Below, one piece after another: positions 40,963 through 48,895 of a stretch of 48,895 bases of DNA. The first letter of the stretch is position 1; the number at the start of each line of letters is the position of its first letter. Under the pieces are notes generated by a model, which was given only the letters and a program-made list of their open reading frames with translations, made no database searches and had not been told where the DNA came from. The position numbers were made by a program, and so were the translations under genes. The stretch comes from UBA1858 sp965658595 (GTDB taxonomy: Bacteria > Pseudomonadota > Gammaproteobacteria > UBA4575), in assembly GCA_965658595.1 (NCBI GenBank), contig CBFHSW010000002.1, positions 1-48,895 on the forward strand, written 5' to 3'.

Positions 40963-43152
40963 TTAGCCAATCTTGGTTAGATTAGCATAAGCGACTACTA
41001 ACCATTTCGATCCACTGCTTTCAAACTTAACTTGCACACGTGCGCTCTTACCTTGCCCTTCGAGATCTATTATCACACCTTCACCAAATTTCTTATGTGA
41101 TACACGCTGACCGATGTTAAGCCCATTATTGTCATTATCACCAGAAATTCTTTTCTTCACTTTTTGCATTGGTTCTGGACGATGAATTGTTTGGGTAACA
41201 TGCGCACGTGGCCTGACTTCCACCATTAATTCGGCAGGCACTTCGTTGATGAATCGAGACGGTGCATTATAATTTTCATTGCCGTACAGTCGCCTAGACT
41301 CGGCATAGCACATCATTAAATTTTCGCGTGCACGCGTGATACCCACATAGCATAAGCGTCGCTCTTCTTCGACACGTCCCGGTTCATCCATGGACATGCT
41401 ACTCGGAAATAAGCCTTCTTCCATGCCCACTAAAAATACCAGAGGAAACTCCAAACCCTTGGCAGAATGTAATGTCATTAGCTGCACACAGTCCTCCCAC
41501 TTTGACGCTTGCCCTTCTCCAGATTCTAAAGCAGCTGTAGATAGGAATGCTTCAGTTGGAGAGAGATCTTCACCCTCCTCAGATTCATAACGGAAGCCAC
41601 GAGCGGCCTCAATCAACTCGCCTAAATTTTCAACTCTAGACTGACCTTTCTCGCTACGGTCTTTCTCAAAATGCATTTGCAAGCCAGAGCCACTGATGAT
41701 TTGTTCTATTTGATCATGCAACTCCAATGGTTTTGATTCATCAGACAATTTTTCTATCAATGCAATAAATTGTTGCAATGCACCACTAGCACGAGCTGCT
41801 AACTGACCTGTTGCCAACACTGCTTTTGTAGAATCCCATAAAGGTAAGGATTGAGAACGTGCATGATCACGAATGACTTGCAGAGTACGGTCACCTATTC
41901 CTCTGGGTGGATGATTAACTATTCGTTCAAAGGATGGATCATCTACACGATTTGATATCAAGCGCAAATAGGCTAATGCATCTTTTACCTCAGCTCGCTC
42001 AAAAAAGCGTAAGCCGCCATAAATACGATAGGGAATTTGCTGCGAAATTAAATTTTCCTCAAATACACGTGATTGTGAATTAGAGCGATATAAAATTGCG
42101 GCCTCACTGTGTTTACGTCCTTCTTGATTAACCCATTCTCGAATACGTTCAATCACAAAACGTGCTTCATCATGTTCATTATATGCCGCATATAATTGTA
42201 TCGGTGTACCTTCATTACCTTCAGTCCACAGCTTTTTACCTAAGCGACCTTGGTTATTACTGATCAACTCATTAGCGGCAGATAATATGGTGCTAGTGGA
42301 ACGATAATTTTGCTCTAATCTGAATGTCTGAGTATCTTTATTGTCTTTGCTAAAAGAAAATATGTTTTCAATTTTAGCTCCACGCCAACCATAAATTGAC
42401 TGATCATCATCACCCACCGCAAAAATTGGTGCACGTTTGCCTGCGATTACTTTTAACCAATCATACTGGATCGAGTTAGTGTCTTGAAACTCATCGACTA
42501 ATACATGCTGGAAACGATGATGGTAATGCATGAGTATGTCTTGATTGTTTTTTAATAATTCTAAACTCCGTAACAGCAACTCTGCAAAATCAACCACACC
42601 GGCTCGCTCACATGCACTCTCATAAGCACTATAGATGCGAGCAAATTGACGCGTTGTTAGATCACCATTATCTTGTATTTGATGTGCGCGCAAACCTTCA
42701 TCTTTGCGTGCATTAATAAACCACTGCGCTTGTTTAGATGGCCATTTTGATTCATCTAACTCAAGGCCCTTCATAATACGTTTTACCAAACGGAACTGGT
42801 CTTCTGAATCTAAGATTTGAAAAGCTTGTGGTAGGTTGGCTTGTTGCCAATGAGCACGCAACATGCGATGCGCTATGCTGTGAAAAGTGCCTACCCACAT
42901 ACCAGAGAGATTTGCTTCTAACAAAGTCTCAACACGCCCCCGCATTTCAGCTGCTGCTTTATTGGTAAATGTTACTGCCAATAAACCATAAGGTGATGCA
43001 CCTTCAACATTACACAACCATGCAATACGATGAACTAACACACGAGTTTTTCCACTACCAGCACCGGCTAATACTAAGGTTGGCCCAGGTACTGCGGTCA
43101 CTGCATTGCGTTGTTCTGCGTTCAATCCATCGAGTATTGGAGAGACATCCAT
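40963..43152 (-). CDS. uvrD: DNA helicase II (UvrD)
   Basis: This superfamily 1A 3'-5' helicase of 729 residues acts in mismatch and nucleotide-excision repair. It shows Walker A LAGAGSGKTRVL (about 28-39), TFTNKAAAEMRGRV, DEFQDTNSIQY (Walker B), GDDDQSIYGWRGA, the LEQNYRST block, LMTLHSAKGLEFPLVFLVG, and the VGITRARENL motif VI. The tail after residue 640 (RPRAHVTQTI..., RVSHKKFGEGVI) is the Tudor-like C-terminal domain typical of UvrD, which separates it from Rep. Its stop lies 55 bp from the dctP start. Confidence 0.95.
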   Translation of the reverse strand: MDVSPILDGLNAEQRNAVTAVPGPTLVLAGAGSGKTRVLVHRIAWLCNVEGASPYGLLAVTFTNKAAAEMRGRVETLLEANLSGMWVGTFHSIAHRMLRAHWQQANLPQAFQILDSEDQFRLVKRIMKGLELDESKWPSKQAQWFINARKDEGLRAHQIQDNGDLTTRQFARIYSAYESACERAGVVDFAELLLRSLELLKNNQDILMHYHHRFQHVLVDEFQDTNSIQYDWLKVIAGKRAPIFAVGDDDQSIYGWRGAKIENIFSFSKDNKDTQTFRLEQNYRSTSTILSAANELISNNQGRLGKKLWTEGNEGTPIQLYAAYNEHDEARFVIERIREWVNQEGRKHSEAAILYRSNSQSRVFEENLISQQIPYRIYGGLRFFERAEVKDALAYLRLISNRVDDPSFERIVNHPPRGIGDRTLQVIRDHARSQSLPLWDSTKAVLATGQLAARASGALQQFIALIEKLSDESKPLELHDQIEQIISGSGLQMHFEKDRSEKGQSRVENLGELIEAARGFRYESEEGEDLSPTEAFLSTAALESGEGQASKWEDCVQLMTLHSAKGLEFPLVFLVGMEEGLFPSSMSMDEPGRVEEERRLCYVGITRARENLMMCYAESRRLYGNENYNAPSRFINEVPAELMVEVRPRAHVTQTIHRPEPMQKVKKRISGDNDNNGLNIGQRVSHKKFGEGVIIDLEGQGKSARVQVKFESSGSKWLVVAYANLTKIG

Positions 43153-43170
43153 GATGATATTTTTATTAAG

Positions 43171-44736
43171 TTAGTAAATCAGATATACGATGGCACTCGC
43201 CGCAAGCAGTGTGGCCGTTGAAAGTGCTGCGGTAAACCAATTTTGGCGTTTGACCTGCTGCTCTAATTTTTCAATTTTTTGCACCAGCAAGGTATCTGTT
43301 TGTTGATGCTGATTATGAGTTTGTAATGCTTGATATATTAAGGTGGGTATTTCTGGCGATTGTTCTAATATTTTTGGCAGGTGATTTTTCATACCTTTAA
43401 CCAATGCATGGATTCCCACTTGCTCACTCATCCAACGGTCAAGAAATGGTTTAGCTGTTTGCCATAAATCTAAATCTGGATCCAGTTGGCGACCCAAGCC
43501 TTCTATATTGAGTAAAGTCTTTTGTAACAGTACTAATTGGGGCTGAACTTCCATTTTGAATCGACGTGCAGTCTGGAATAGACGTAGAAGCAAATTGCCA
43601 AAGGAAATTTCACTAATAGGCTTTTGGAAAATAGGTTCACATACTGTTCTAATAGCGGACTCGAAATGATCTAAGCGCGTGTCTGACGGCACCCATCCAG
43701 ATTCCAAATGTAGTTCTGCGACTCTGCGATAGTCTCTATTGAAGAACGCCAATAAATTCTCTGCTAAATAGCGTTGGTCTTCAACTGTCAGGGTGCCCAT
43801 AATGCCAAAATCCACACCAAGATACTGAGGGTCTTGAGGGTTTTCATAGGAAACAAAAATATTGCCCGGATGCATATCCGCATGGAAAAAATTATGCTGA
43901 AACACCTGCGTGAAGAATATGTGCACACCACGTTCAGACAGCTTCTTCATATTGGTATTGTTTTCAGACAATGTCTTAACGTCATTCACGGCTATACCAT
44001 AAATACGCTCCATTACCATCACGTCTACACGCGTCAGATCCCAATAAACCTCTGGCACATAAAGATCGGGGGAGTTCTCAAAATTGCGTCTTAGCAAACT
44101 CGCATTAGCGGCTTCTCTTAACAGATCCAACTCATCTAATATCGTCGTCTCATAGTCTGCCACCACTTCACGTGGACGTAGGCGGCGACCATCCTCCCAA
44201 TATCGATGTGCCATATCTGCAATCAAATGCAGTAACTCTAAATCTCTTTGTATGTGCTTTCTAATTTCAGGGCGTAATACTTTAATCACCACATCAGTGC
44301 CATCCAATAAGGTGGCGGCATGCACTTGTGCAATTGAAGCTGACGCAAGCGGTGTCTCATCAAAATGAGAAAAGAACTCTTCTATCGGGCCACCAAGAGA
44401 TGCTTCAATTGTCTTTTTAGCTTGATCTCCTGAAAAAGGGGGTACTTGATCTTGCAACTTTGCCAACTCATCAGCCACGTCGTCTGACAATAAATCACGT
44501 CGTGTTGAGAGCGCCTGCCCAAACTTTACAAATATAGGGCCTAAGTCTTCCAATGAACGGCGAATACGTACCCCATGTGAAATATCAACACGGCGAAACC
44601 AATGCCATGGCATAAGTAACAAAATAAATCGTAAGGGACGAAAGAAGTGAATAGCAAAAATAACTTCTTCCAAACCGTTGCGGACCAGTATCATATTGAT
44701 TTGAACAATACGTACGAATTGCCTAATTAGACGCAT
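43171..44736 (-). CDS. ubiB: Ubiquinone biosynthesis kinase-like ATPase UbiB
   Basis: This ABC1/COQ8-family protein has 521 residues. It carries the KxGQ motif (FVKFGQALSTRRDLL), the Ala-rich loop ASASIAQVHAA in place of a Gly-rich loop, the invariant Lys (VIKVLRP), HADMHPGNIFVS and the metal-binding DFG (VDFGIMGTL). Two C-terminal membrane-near helices end the protein (FTAALSTATLLAASAIVYLIY). UbiB is an unusual ATPase that helps extract or organise lipid intermediates for the Ubi complex. It follows ubiJ by 4 bp in the ubiE-ubiJ-ubiB run. Confidence 0.97.
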   Translation of the reverse strand: MRLIRQFVRIVQINMILVRNGLEEVIFAIHFFRPLRFILLLMPWHWFRRVDISHGVRIRRSLEDLGPIFVKFGQALSTRRDLLSDDVADELAKLQDQVPPFSGDQAKKTIEASLGGPIEEFFSHFDETPLASASIAQVHAATLLDGTDVVIKVLRPEIRKHIQRDLELLHLIADMAHRYWEDGRRLRPREVVADYETTILDELDLLREAANASLLRRNFENSPDLYVPEVYWDLTRVDVMVMERIYGIAVNDVKTLSENNTNMKKLSERGVHIFFTQVFQHNFFHADMHPGNIFVSYENPQDPQYLGVDFGIMGTLTVEDQRYLAENLLAFFNRDYRRVAELHLESGWVPSDTRLDHFESAIRTVCEPIFQKPISEISFGNLLLRLFQTARRFKMEVQPQLVLLQKTLLNIEGLGRQLDPDLDLWQTAKPFLDRWMSEQVGIHALVKGMKNHLPKILEQSPEIPTLIYQALQTHNQHQQTDTLLVQKIEKLEQQVKRQNWFTAALSTATLLAASAIVYLIY

Positions 44737-44740
44737 AACT

Positions 44741-45340
44741 CTATTTCTTCTCAGTATATTTATTAAGGCGCGCTTCTAATCGATCTACTCTCGCACGTGT
44801 ATCGTCAACCTCTTGGATGAAATGTTCAACTTCACTTTTTGTAACTGCAACTTGTAAATCATCTTGCAAATAATCTCTGACATCCAAACGCATATTCTCA
44901 CCCAGTCTATGCATTATAGAAGCGAATGTTTTTGCGCCACTGGCAATCTGATATGCCAGCACATCACCTGTATATTTTGAAATCACATCTTGCCAATCGA
45001 TCTCAATTTCGCTGAGCACTTTATTAAAAACACTAGCTACATGACTATCACCCTGAATTTCTATACTGCCATCTTTGAGCAATTGACTTTGATCACGCCC
45101 AGCCATTTTCTCAGGTAACACATTTACAGAAACGATAATGCCAGCATCACAATCAGCAATATGCTCACTTTCTATAAAGCGCAAATCACGCACTTGCATA
45201 CAGATAGTAATATTGGCTTCCTTGAGGGTAATCGAGAGTGTTTTTGCATTAATACTCTGTAAGTCCTGAGCACGCTCAGGATCGCAATCTAGATAACGAT
45301 TGAAGCTCGATACAATGAATGTATTAAGCGTTGAACTCAT
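44741..45340 (-). CDS. ubiJ: Ubiquinone biosynthesis accessory factor UbiJ
   Basis: The 199-residue protein combines an N-terminal SCP2-type lipid-binding domain (about 15-110, with the GSIEIQGDSHVASVF region) and a helical C-terminal part ending in a coiled coil (DDTRARVDRLEARLNKYTEK). UbiJ holds ubiquinone intermediates in the soluble Ubi complex and binds UbiK, which is encoded at 28891. Its ATG overlaps the ubiE stop by one base (TAATG), so translation is coupled. ubiB follows after 4 bp. Confidence 0.95.
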   Translation of the reverse strand: MSSTLNTFIVSSFNRYLDCDPERAQDLQSINAKTLSITLKEANITICMQVRDLRFIESEHIADCDAGIIVSVNVLPEKMAGRDQSQLLKDGSIEIQGDSHVASVFNKVLSEIEIDWQDVISKYTGDVLAYQIASGAKTFASIMHRLGENMRLDVRDYLQDDLQVAVTKSEVEHFIQEVDDTRARVDRLEARLNKYTEKK

Positions 45341-46086
45341 TAATACTTATACCCGATATGCGCGGCGACAATACCACCACTCATGTTTACCACACGACAC
45401 TCATCAAAGCCGGCATCTGTAAACATAGACTTAAGCGTTTCTTGATCTGGGTGCATACGAATAGATTCAGCAAGATAGCGATAGCTATCTTCATCACGTG
45501 CAATGGTTTTACCTAGCCATGGCAAAATCGAGAATGAGTAACGATCATAAATAGGCTGCAACCATTCATCAGGTTTTGAGAACTCTAACACTATGAATTT
45601 ACCTGCGGGCTTAAGCTTGGCATAAACTGATGCTAGGCAGTTTTCTTTGAAAGTGACATTACGCAATCCAAATGCCATCGTCACACAATCAAAAGTATTA
45701 TCATCAAAAGGCAGATACTCAGCATTAGCCTGCACATATTGCAAATTTTTCATAATGCCTTGGTCTATCATTTTGTCTCGCCCCGTTTGCAACATGCTAG
45801 CGTTAATATCAGACAAAATCACAGTGCCTTGCTCGCCCACACGTTTACTGATGGCTGCTGCTAGATCACCGGTTCCACCCGCCAAATCTAATACTGTCTG
45901 GCGCTCTCTTATAGCCGCCGTATGGATGACAAATTTTTTCCACAAGCGGTGCATACCAAATGACATTAAGTCATTCATGACATCATAATTTTCTGCCACG
46001 GATTCAAACACGTGACGCACTTTTTGAGTTTTTTCTTGCGGACTTACCTTGGCATATCCAAAGTGAGTCTTTGATTCATCATTCAT
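45340..46086 (-). CDS. ubiE: Ubiquinone/menaquinone C-methyltransferase UbiE
   Basis: This SAM-dependent methyltransferase has 248 residues and catalyses the C-methylation step in ubiquinone synthesis. It shows VFESVAENYDVMNDLMSFGMHRLWK, motif I VLDLAGGTGDLAAAI, LSDINASMLQTGRDK, QANAEYLPFDDNTFDCVTMAFGLRN, and the C-terminal MSGGIVAAHIGYKY. Length is normal. It is first in the ubiE-ubiJ-ubiB run and stands 35 bp after DUF971. Confidence 0.98.
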   Translation of the reverse strand: MNDESKTHFGYAKVSPQEKTQKVRHVFESVAENYDVMNDLMSFGMHRLWKKFVIHTAAIRERQTVLDLAGGTGDLAAAISKRVGEQGTVILSDINASMLQTGRDKMIDQGIMKNLQYVQANAEYLPFDDNTFDCVTMAFGLRNVTFKENCLASVYAKLKPAGKFIVLEFSKPDEWLQPIYDRYSFSILPWLGKTIARDEDSYRYLAESIRMHPDQETLKSMFTDAGFDECRVVNMSGGIVAAHIGYKY

Positions 46087-46121
46087 CAGTTAACTTTTAC
46101 TTTCGATATTTAAGCGAAAGT

Positions 46122-46484
46122 TTAGTGTGTCTTACGTTTATGGCCAGCAGCTTCCAAGCGGTCCAAATAATCCTGCCACTTCGCCGTCTGCTTTACACCA
46201 AGATCATACAAGTATTCAAAGCTATATAGGCCAGAATCATGATTGTCATCAAACACCAATCTGACAGCATAATTGCCTACAGGATCTATGGCTGTGATAC
46301 TCACATCTTCTTTACCGAGTTGAAGAACTTCTTGACCCGGTCCGTGCCCAGCGACCTCTGCTGATGGTGAGTACACTCTTAGATACTCACAGGTATATTC
46401 AAAATTACTACCATCATCAAACGATATCTCTAGCAATCGTGATTTTTGGTGTAATTGTATTTCTGTAGGATGTATTTTTGCCAT
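46122..46484 (-). CDS. DUF971 (gamma-butyrobetaine hydroxylase-like N-terminal) protein
   Basis: This 120-residue single-domain protein has the DUF971 pattern: PTEIQLHQKSRLLEISFDDG, EYLRVYSPSAEVAGHG, and YAVRLVFDDNHDSGLYSFEYLYDLG. The domain is also the N-terminal part of some gamma-butyrobetaine hydroxylases, but its job alone is unknown. ATG at 46484 is chosen because GGAAG lies 5-8 nt upstream; an ATG 12 bp earlier is in frame. It lies between hslU and ubiE, a conserved position in Gammaproteobacteria. Confidence 0.93.
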   Translation of the reverse strand: MAKIHPTEIQLHQKSRLLEISFDDGSNFEYTCEYLRVYSPSAEVAGHGPGQEVLQLGKEDVSITAIDPVGNYAVRLVFDDNHDSGLYSFEYLYDLGVKQTAKWQDYLDRLEAAGHKRKTH

Positions 46485-46570
46485 TTGATCTTCCATATTT
46501 AATTGCTAAACCTTAACAAATCTATAACGATATTAATACTGACCACAGATACCATTAAGAGGTATCAGTA

Positions 46571-47914
46571 CTACAATATATAGCGACTCAAATCCTCGTC
46601 TTTACTAAGCTCAGAGACATGTAAGTCCACGTAGGCTTGATCAATAACGACAGCCTCACCGTCCTTATCGGGCGCATCATATGAGAGAGTCTCTAATAAT
46701 CTCTCCATTATGGTGTGTAATCTTCTGGCACCAATGTTTTCGGTTCTCTTGTTTACATCATAGGCAGTCTGCGCGATACGCCTCACACCACATTCAGAGA
46801 ATTCTAGACTAACGCCTTCAGTAGCAAGTAATGCAATGTATTGCTCAGTCAATGAAGCCGTAGGCTCAGTAAGTATGCGAATGAAATCATCCACTGCTAG
46901 CGCGTTAAGCTCTACTCGAATGGGTAGACGTCCCTGTAACTCTGGCACTAAATCTGTCGGCTTAGAGAGATGAAATGCTCCTGATGCAATAAAAAGTATG
47001 TGGTCGGTTTTAACGCTGCCATGCTTAGTAGATACAGTACACCCCTCCACTAAAGGTAATAAATCTCTTTGCACACCTTCTCTAGAGACATTGCCTCCAT
47101 TGTATTCACCTTGTTTAGCGACTTTATCGATCTCATCTAGAAATACGATACCATTTTGCTCAACTCGTTCTAAAGCCAATAATTTAAGCTCATCTTCATT
47201 AATTAAGTTCTGCGCTTCCTCGTCGCTAATCAACTTAAAGGCCTCTTTGACTTTTAATTTACGTGTCGTGGTTTTTTGTGCTCCAATATTTTGAAACATA
47301 CCCTGCAATTGATTGGCCATATCCTCCATACCCGGTGGCGTCATGATTTCCACACCTGCGGGAGTTGCACGCAATTCAATTTCAATCTCTTTATCATCTA
47401 AATCACCCTCGCGCAGCTTCGTACGAAACTTTTGCCGCGTTTCATTAGCAAACCCTGCATCACCACTGGCTTGAGTTGAAGCAAATGATTCTGACTTTGG
47501 TGGTGGCAATAATGCATCTAAAATTCTTTCCTCTGCCGCTTCTTCAGCACGAAAGGCAACCTTAGACATTTCTGACTCACGCAACATTTTGATTGCACTA
47601 TCAACCAAATCTCGAATAATTGATTCAACATCACGACCAACATAGCCAACCTCAGTGAATTTTGTCGCTTCAATTTTTATGAATGGTGCTTGTGCCAATT
47701 TAGCCAGACGTCGGGCAATTTCAGTCTTACCCACACCGGTTGGACCTATCATTAAAATATTCTTTGGTGTGACCTCTGATTTAAGATCATCTGACAGTTG
47801 AATTCGACGCCAGCGATTCCGCAATGCAATCGCGACGGCTCTTTTTGCTTCATGTTGACCAACAATGTGCCGATCTAACTCTTCTACTATTTCTCTAGGT
47901 GTCATATTAGACAT
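46571..47914 (-). CDS. hslU: ATP-dependent protease ATPase subunit HslU
   Basis: HslU is the AAA+ unfoldase that feeds substrates into HslV. The 447-residue protein starts TPREIVEELDRHIVGQ and has Walker A IGPTGVGKTEIARRLAK (about 55-70), EATKFTEVGYVGRDVES, the intermediate domain at about 110-230, Walker B GIVFLDEIDK, the sensor region NIGARRLHTIMERLLE and the C-terminal EDLSRYIL tail that inserts into HslV. GAGGT precedes the ATG. hslV lies 33 bp upstream in the same operon. Confidence 0.98.
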   Translation of the reverse strand: MSNMTPREIVEELDRHIVGQHEAKRAVAIALRNRWRRIQLSDDLKSEVTPKNILMIGPTGVGKTEIARRLAKLAQAPFIKIEATKFTEVGYVGRDVESIIRDLVDSAIKMLRESEMSKVAFRAEEAAEERILDALLPPPKSESFASTQASGDAGFANETRQKFRTKLREGDLDDKEIEIELRATPAGVEIMTPPGMEDMANQLQGMFQNIGAQKTTTRKLKVKEAFKLISDEEAQNLINEDELKLLALERVEQNGIVFLDEIDKVAKQGEYNGGNVSREGVQRDLLPLVEGCTVSTKHGSVKTDHILFIASGAFHLSKPTDLVPELQGRLPIRVELNALAVDDFIRILTEPTASLTEQYIALLATEGVSLEFSECGVRRIAQTAYDVNKRTENIGARRLHTIMERLLETLSYDAPDKDGEAVVIDQAYVDLHVSELSKDEDLSRYIL

Positions 47915-47947
47915 CTCATTTACCTCGGTGAGATATGGACCTTATGT

Positions 47948-48484
47948 TTATTTAAGGACTTCGATAGTGGTATTGGTATTGGTGTAAATACAAATGCTCG
48001 CCGCAATATTAAGTGAACTCTTAACAATCGATTCAGCATCCATATCAGTGTTATCGATTAACGCACGTGCTGCAGACTGCGCAAAGGGCCCGCCCGAACC
48101 GATAGCGATCAAAGAATCTTCAGGCTCTATGACATCTCCGTTTCCGGAGACAATTAATGATGAATTCTTATCCGCCACTGCCAGTAGCGCCTCTAAGCGT
48201 CGTAACATTCTATCAGTGCGCCAATCCTTAGCCAGCTCAACGGCTGCGCGTGTTAAATGACCACTGTGTTTTTCAAGCTTACCCTCAAAACGCTCAAATA
48301 GAGTGAATGCATCAGCAGTACCACCCGCAAATCCAGCCAATACTCTGTCATGGTAGAGTCGTCGTACTTTATTAGCATTCGCCTTCATGATGGTGTTGCC
48401 TAACGTGACTTGACCATCACCACCCAGAACTACGCTGTCTCCCCGCCTGACTGAGACTATGGTTGTGCCTTCAAATTGTTCCAT
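47948..48484 (-). CDS. hslV: ATP-dependent protease subunit HslV
   Basis: HslV is the proteasome-like peptidase with an N-terminal catalytic Thr. The 178-residue protein reads TTIVSVRRGDSVVLGGDGQ from about residue 7, preceded by six residues that must be removed to expose Thr7. Also seen are LGNTIMKANANKVRRL, VLAGFAGGTADAFTLFERFE, DWRTDRMLRRLEALL, and IAIGSGGPFAQSAARAL. GAGGA lies upstream of the ATG. The prepeptide is longer than in E. coli, where the Thr follows Met1. With hslU it forms the HslVU heat-shock protease. Confidence 0.98.
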   Translation of the reverse strand: MEQFEGTTIVSVRRGDSVVLGGDGQVTLGNTIMKANANKVRRLYHDRVLAGFAGGTADAFTLFERFEGKLEKHSGHLTRAAVELAKDWRTDRMLRRLEALLAVADKNSSLIVSGNGDVIEPEDSLIAIGSGGPFAQSAARALIDNTDMDAESIVKSSLNIAASICIYTNTNTTIEVLK

Positions 48485-48614
48485 GTCAGATCCTCATTTT
48501 TAACTGGCGTGAATTGTACACCAAAGACCAACACATTTAGCCCTATAAAATGAGGCTTTTTTAACCACAACCTTTACAGTGTGTAATGAGAAATAGGTGG
48601 GGGAAACGCGACAA

Positions 48615-48895
48615 TCAATCAGACTTTTTTTTCGCTCTAGGATGAGCATCGTCATACACCTTAGCCAGATGTTGAAAGTCTAGTTGGGTATAGACTTGGG
48701 TGGTACTAATGTTTGCATGACCTAGTAGTTCTTGCAGTGAACGCAGATCGCCGCTCGATTGAAGAATATGACTGGCAAAAGAATGACGTAACATATGAGG
48801 GTGTAGATGCATACCTAATCCACATTGACGCGCAGCCTGTTGAACTCGACTTTGTACGGTACGTTGCGAGAGTCGAACACCGCGCTGGGAAATAA
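48615..48895 (-). CDS. xerC: Tyrosine recombinase XerC, C-terminal part (runs off the window)
   Basis: About 92 residues of XerC are visible, open at the right edge. They include FVSQRG-type strand residues (SQRGVRLSQRTVQ), HMLRHSFASHIL with the catalytic His-x-x-Arg, LLGHANISTTQVYTQ with His and the nucleophile Tyr, and the C-terminal helix. XerC and XerD resolve chromosome dimers at dif. xerC-hslV-hslU is a recurring order. The start and N-terminal domain lie beyond 48895. Confidence 0.95.
   Translation of the reverse strand, partial: ISQRGVRLSQRTVQSRVQQAARQCGLGMHLHPHMLRHSFASHILQSSGDLRSLQELLGHANISTTQVYTQLDFQHLAKVYDDAHPRAKKKSD

Overview
The window is a 48.9-kb piece of a gammaproteobacterial chromosome with moderately low GC. 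Several gene orders point to this class: hemW after rdgB and rph; yggX after mutY; cytochrome c4 and dsbA beside engB; glnK-amt beside ubiK and comM; and xerC-hslV-hslU-DUF971-ubiE-ubiJ-ubiB. The gene content fits a free-living aerobe: soluble and anchored c-type cytochromes, ubiquinone accessory factors UbiB/E/J/K, an ammonium transporter with PII control, a TRAP transporter, polyamine synthesis and a full DNA-repair set. I cannot name a genus from sequence alone.

Layout. 1-800: tRNA-Phe with a truncated tyrosine integrase at its 3' end, the edge of an island that continues left of the window. 1.0-8.2 kb, mostly minus strand: yggX-mutY-asmA, moaC, a DegQ-type protease, a one-domain asparaginase-like protein and yicC, with moaD on the plus strand. 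8.3-11.6 kb, plus strand: rph-rdgB-hemW, a small CPXCG protein and rpmE. 11.9-21.1 kb: a lipoprotein M48 protease, a stand-alone 5' nuclease, hemH, an HNH protein, then priA-argS-SPOR. 21.1-26.1 kb: an unknown exported protein, nadA, ycgL and the divergent pair speA/speE. 26.2-30.4 kb: the nitrogen operon TorF-like/glnK/amt, then ubiK and a broken comM fused to a fragment of a secreted repeat protein. 30.4-37.4 kb: cytochrome c5, dsbA, cytochrome c4, engB, polA and a LOG-family protein. 37.5-40.9 kb: a TRAP transporter whose binding protein faces its permease genes. 41-48.9 kb, minus strand: uvrD, ubiB-ubiJ-ubiE, DUF971, hslU-hslV and the end of xerC.

How the parts work together. UbiE (methylation), UbiB (ATPase-like) and UbiJ (lipid-binding SCP2 protein) form one cluster, and UbiJ's partner UbiK lies about 16 kb away. 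The TorF-like/glnK/amt operon carries a near-perfect sigma-54 promoter, an NtrC-type dyad about 110 bp upstream of the predicted start, and a strong terminator after amt, so it reads as a complete nitrogen-starvation unit. DsbA and cytochrome c4 share a recognisable promoter.

Most notable non-coding signals: two nearly identical three-box DnaA clusters, one upstream of rpmE and one directly upstream of priA; a 550-bp gap with two perfect palindromes and a terminator-like hairpin; and an abrupt comM/secreted-protein junction that is either a real deletion scar or an assembly join. I saw no CRISPR array, complete insertion sequence, rRNA gene or obvious new defence system.
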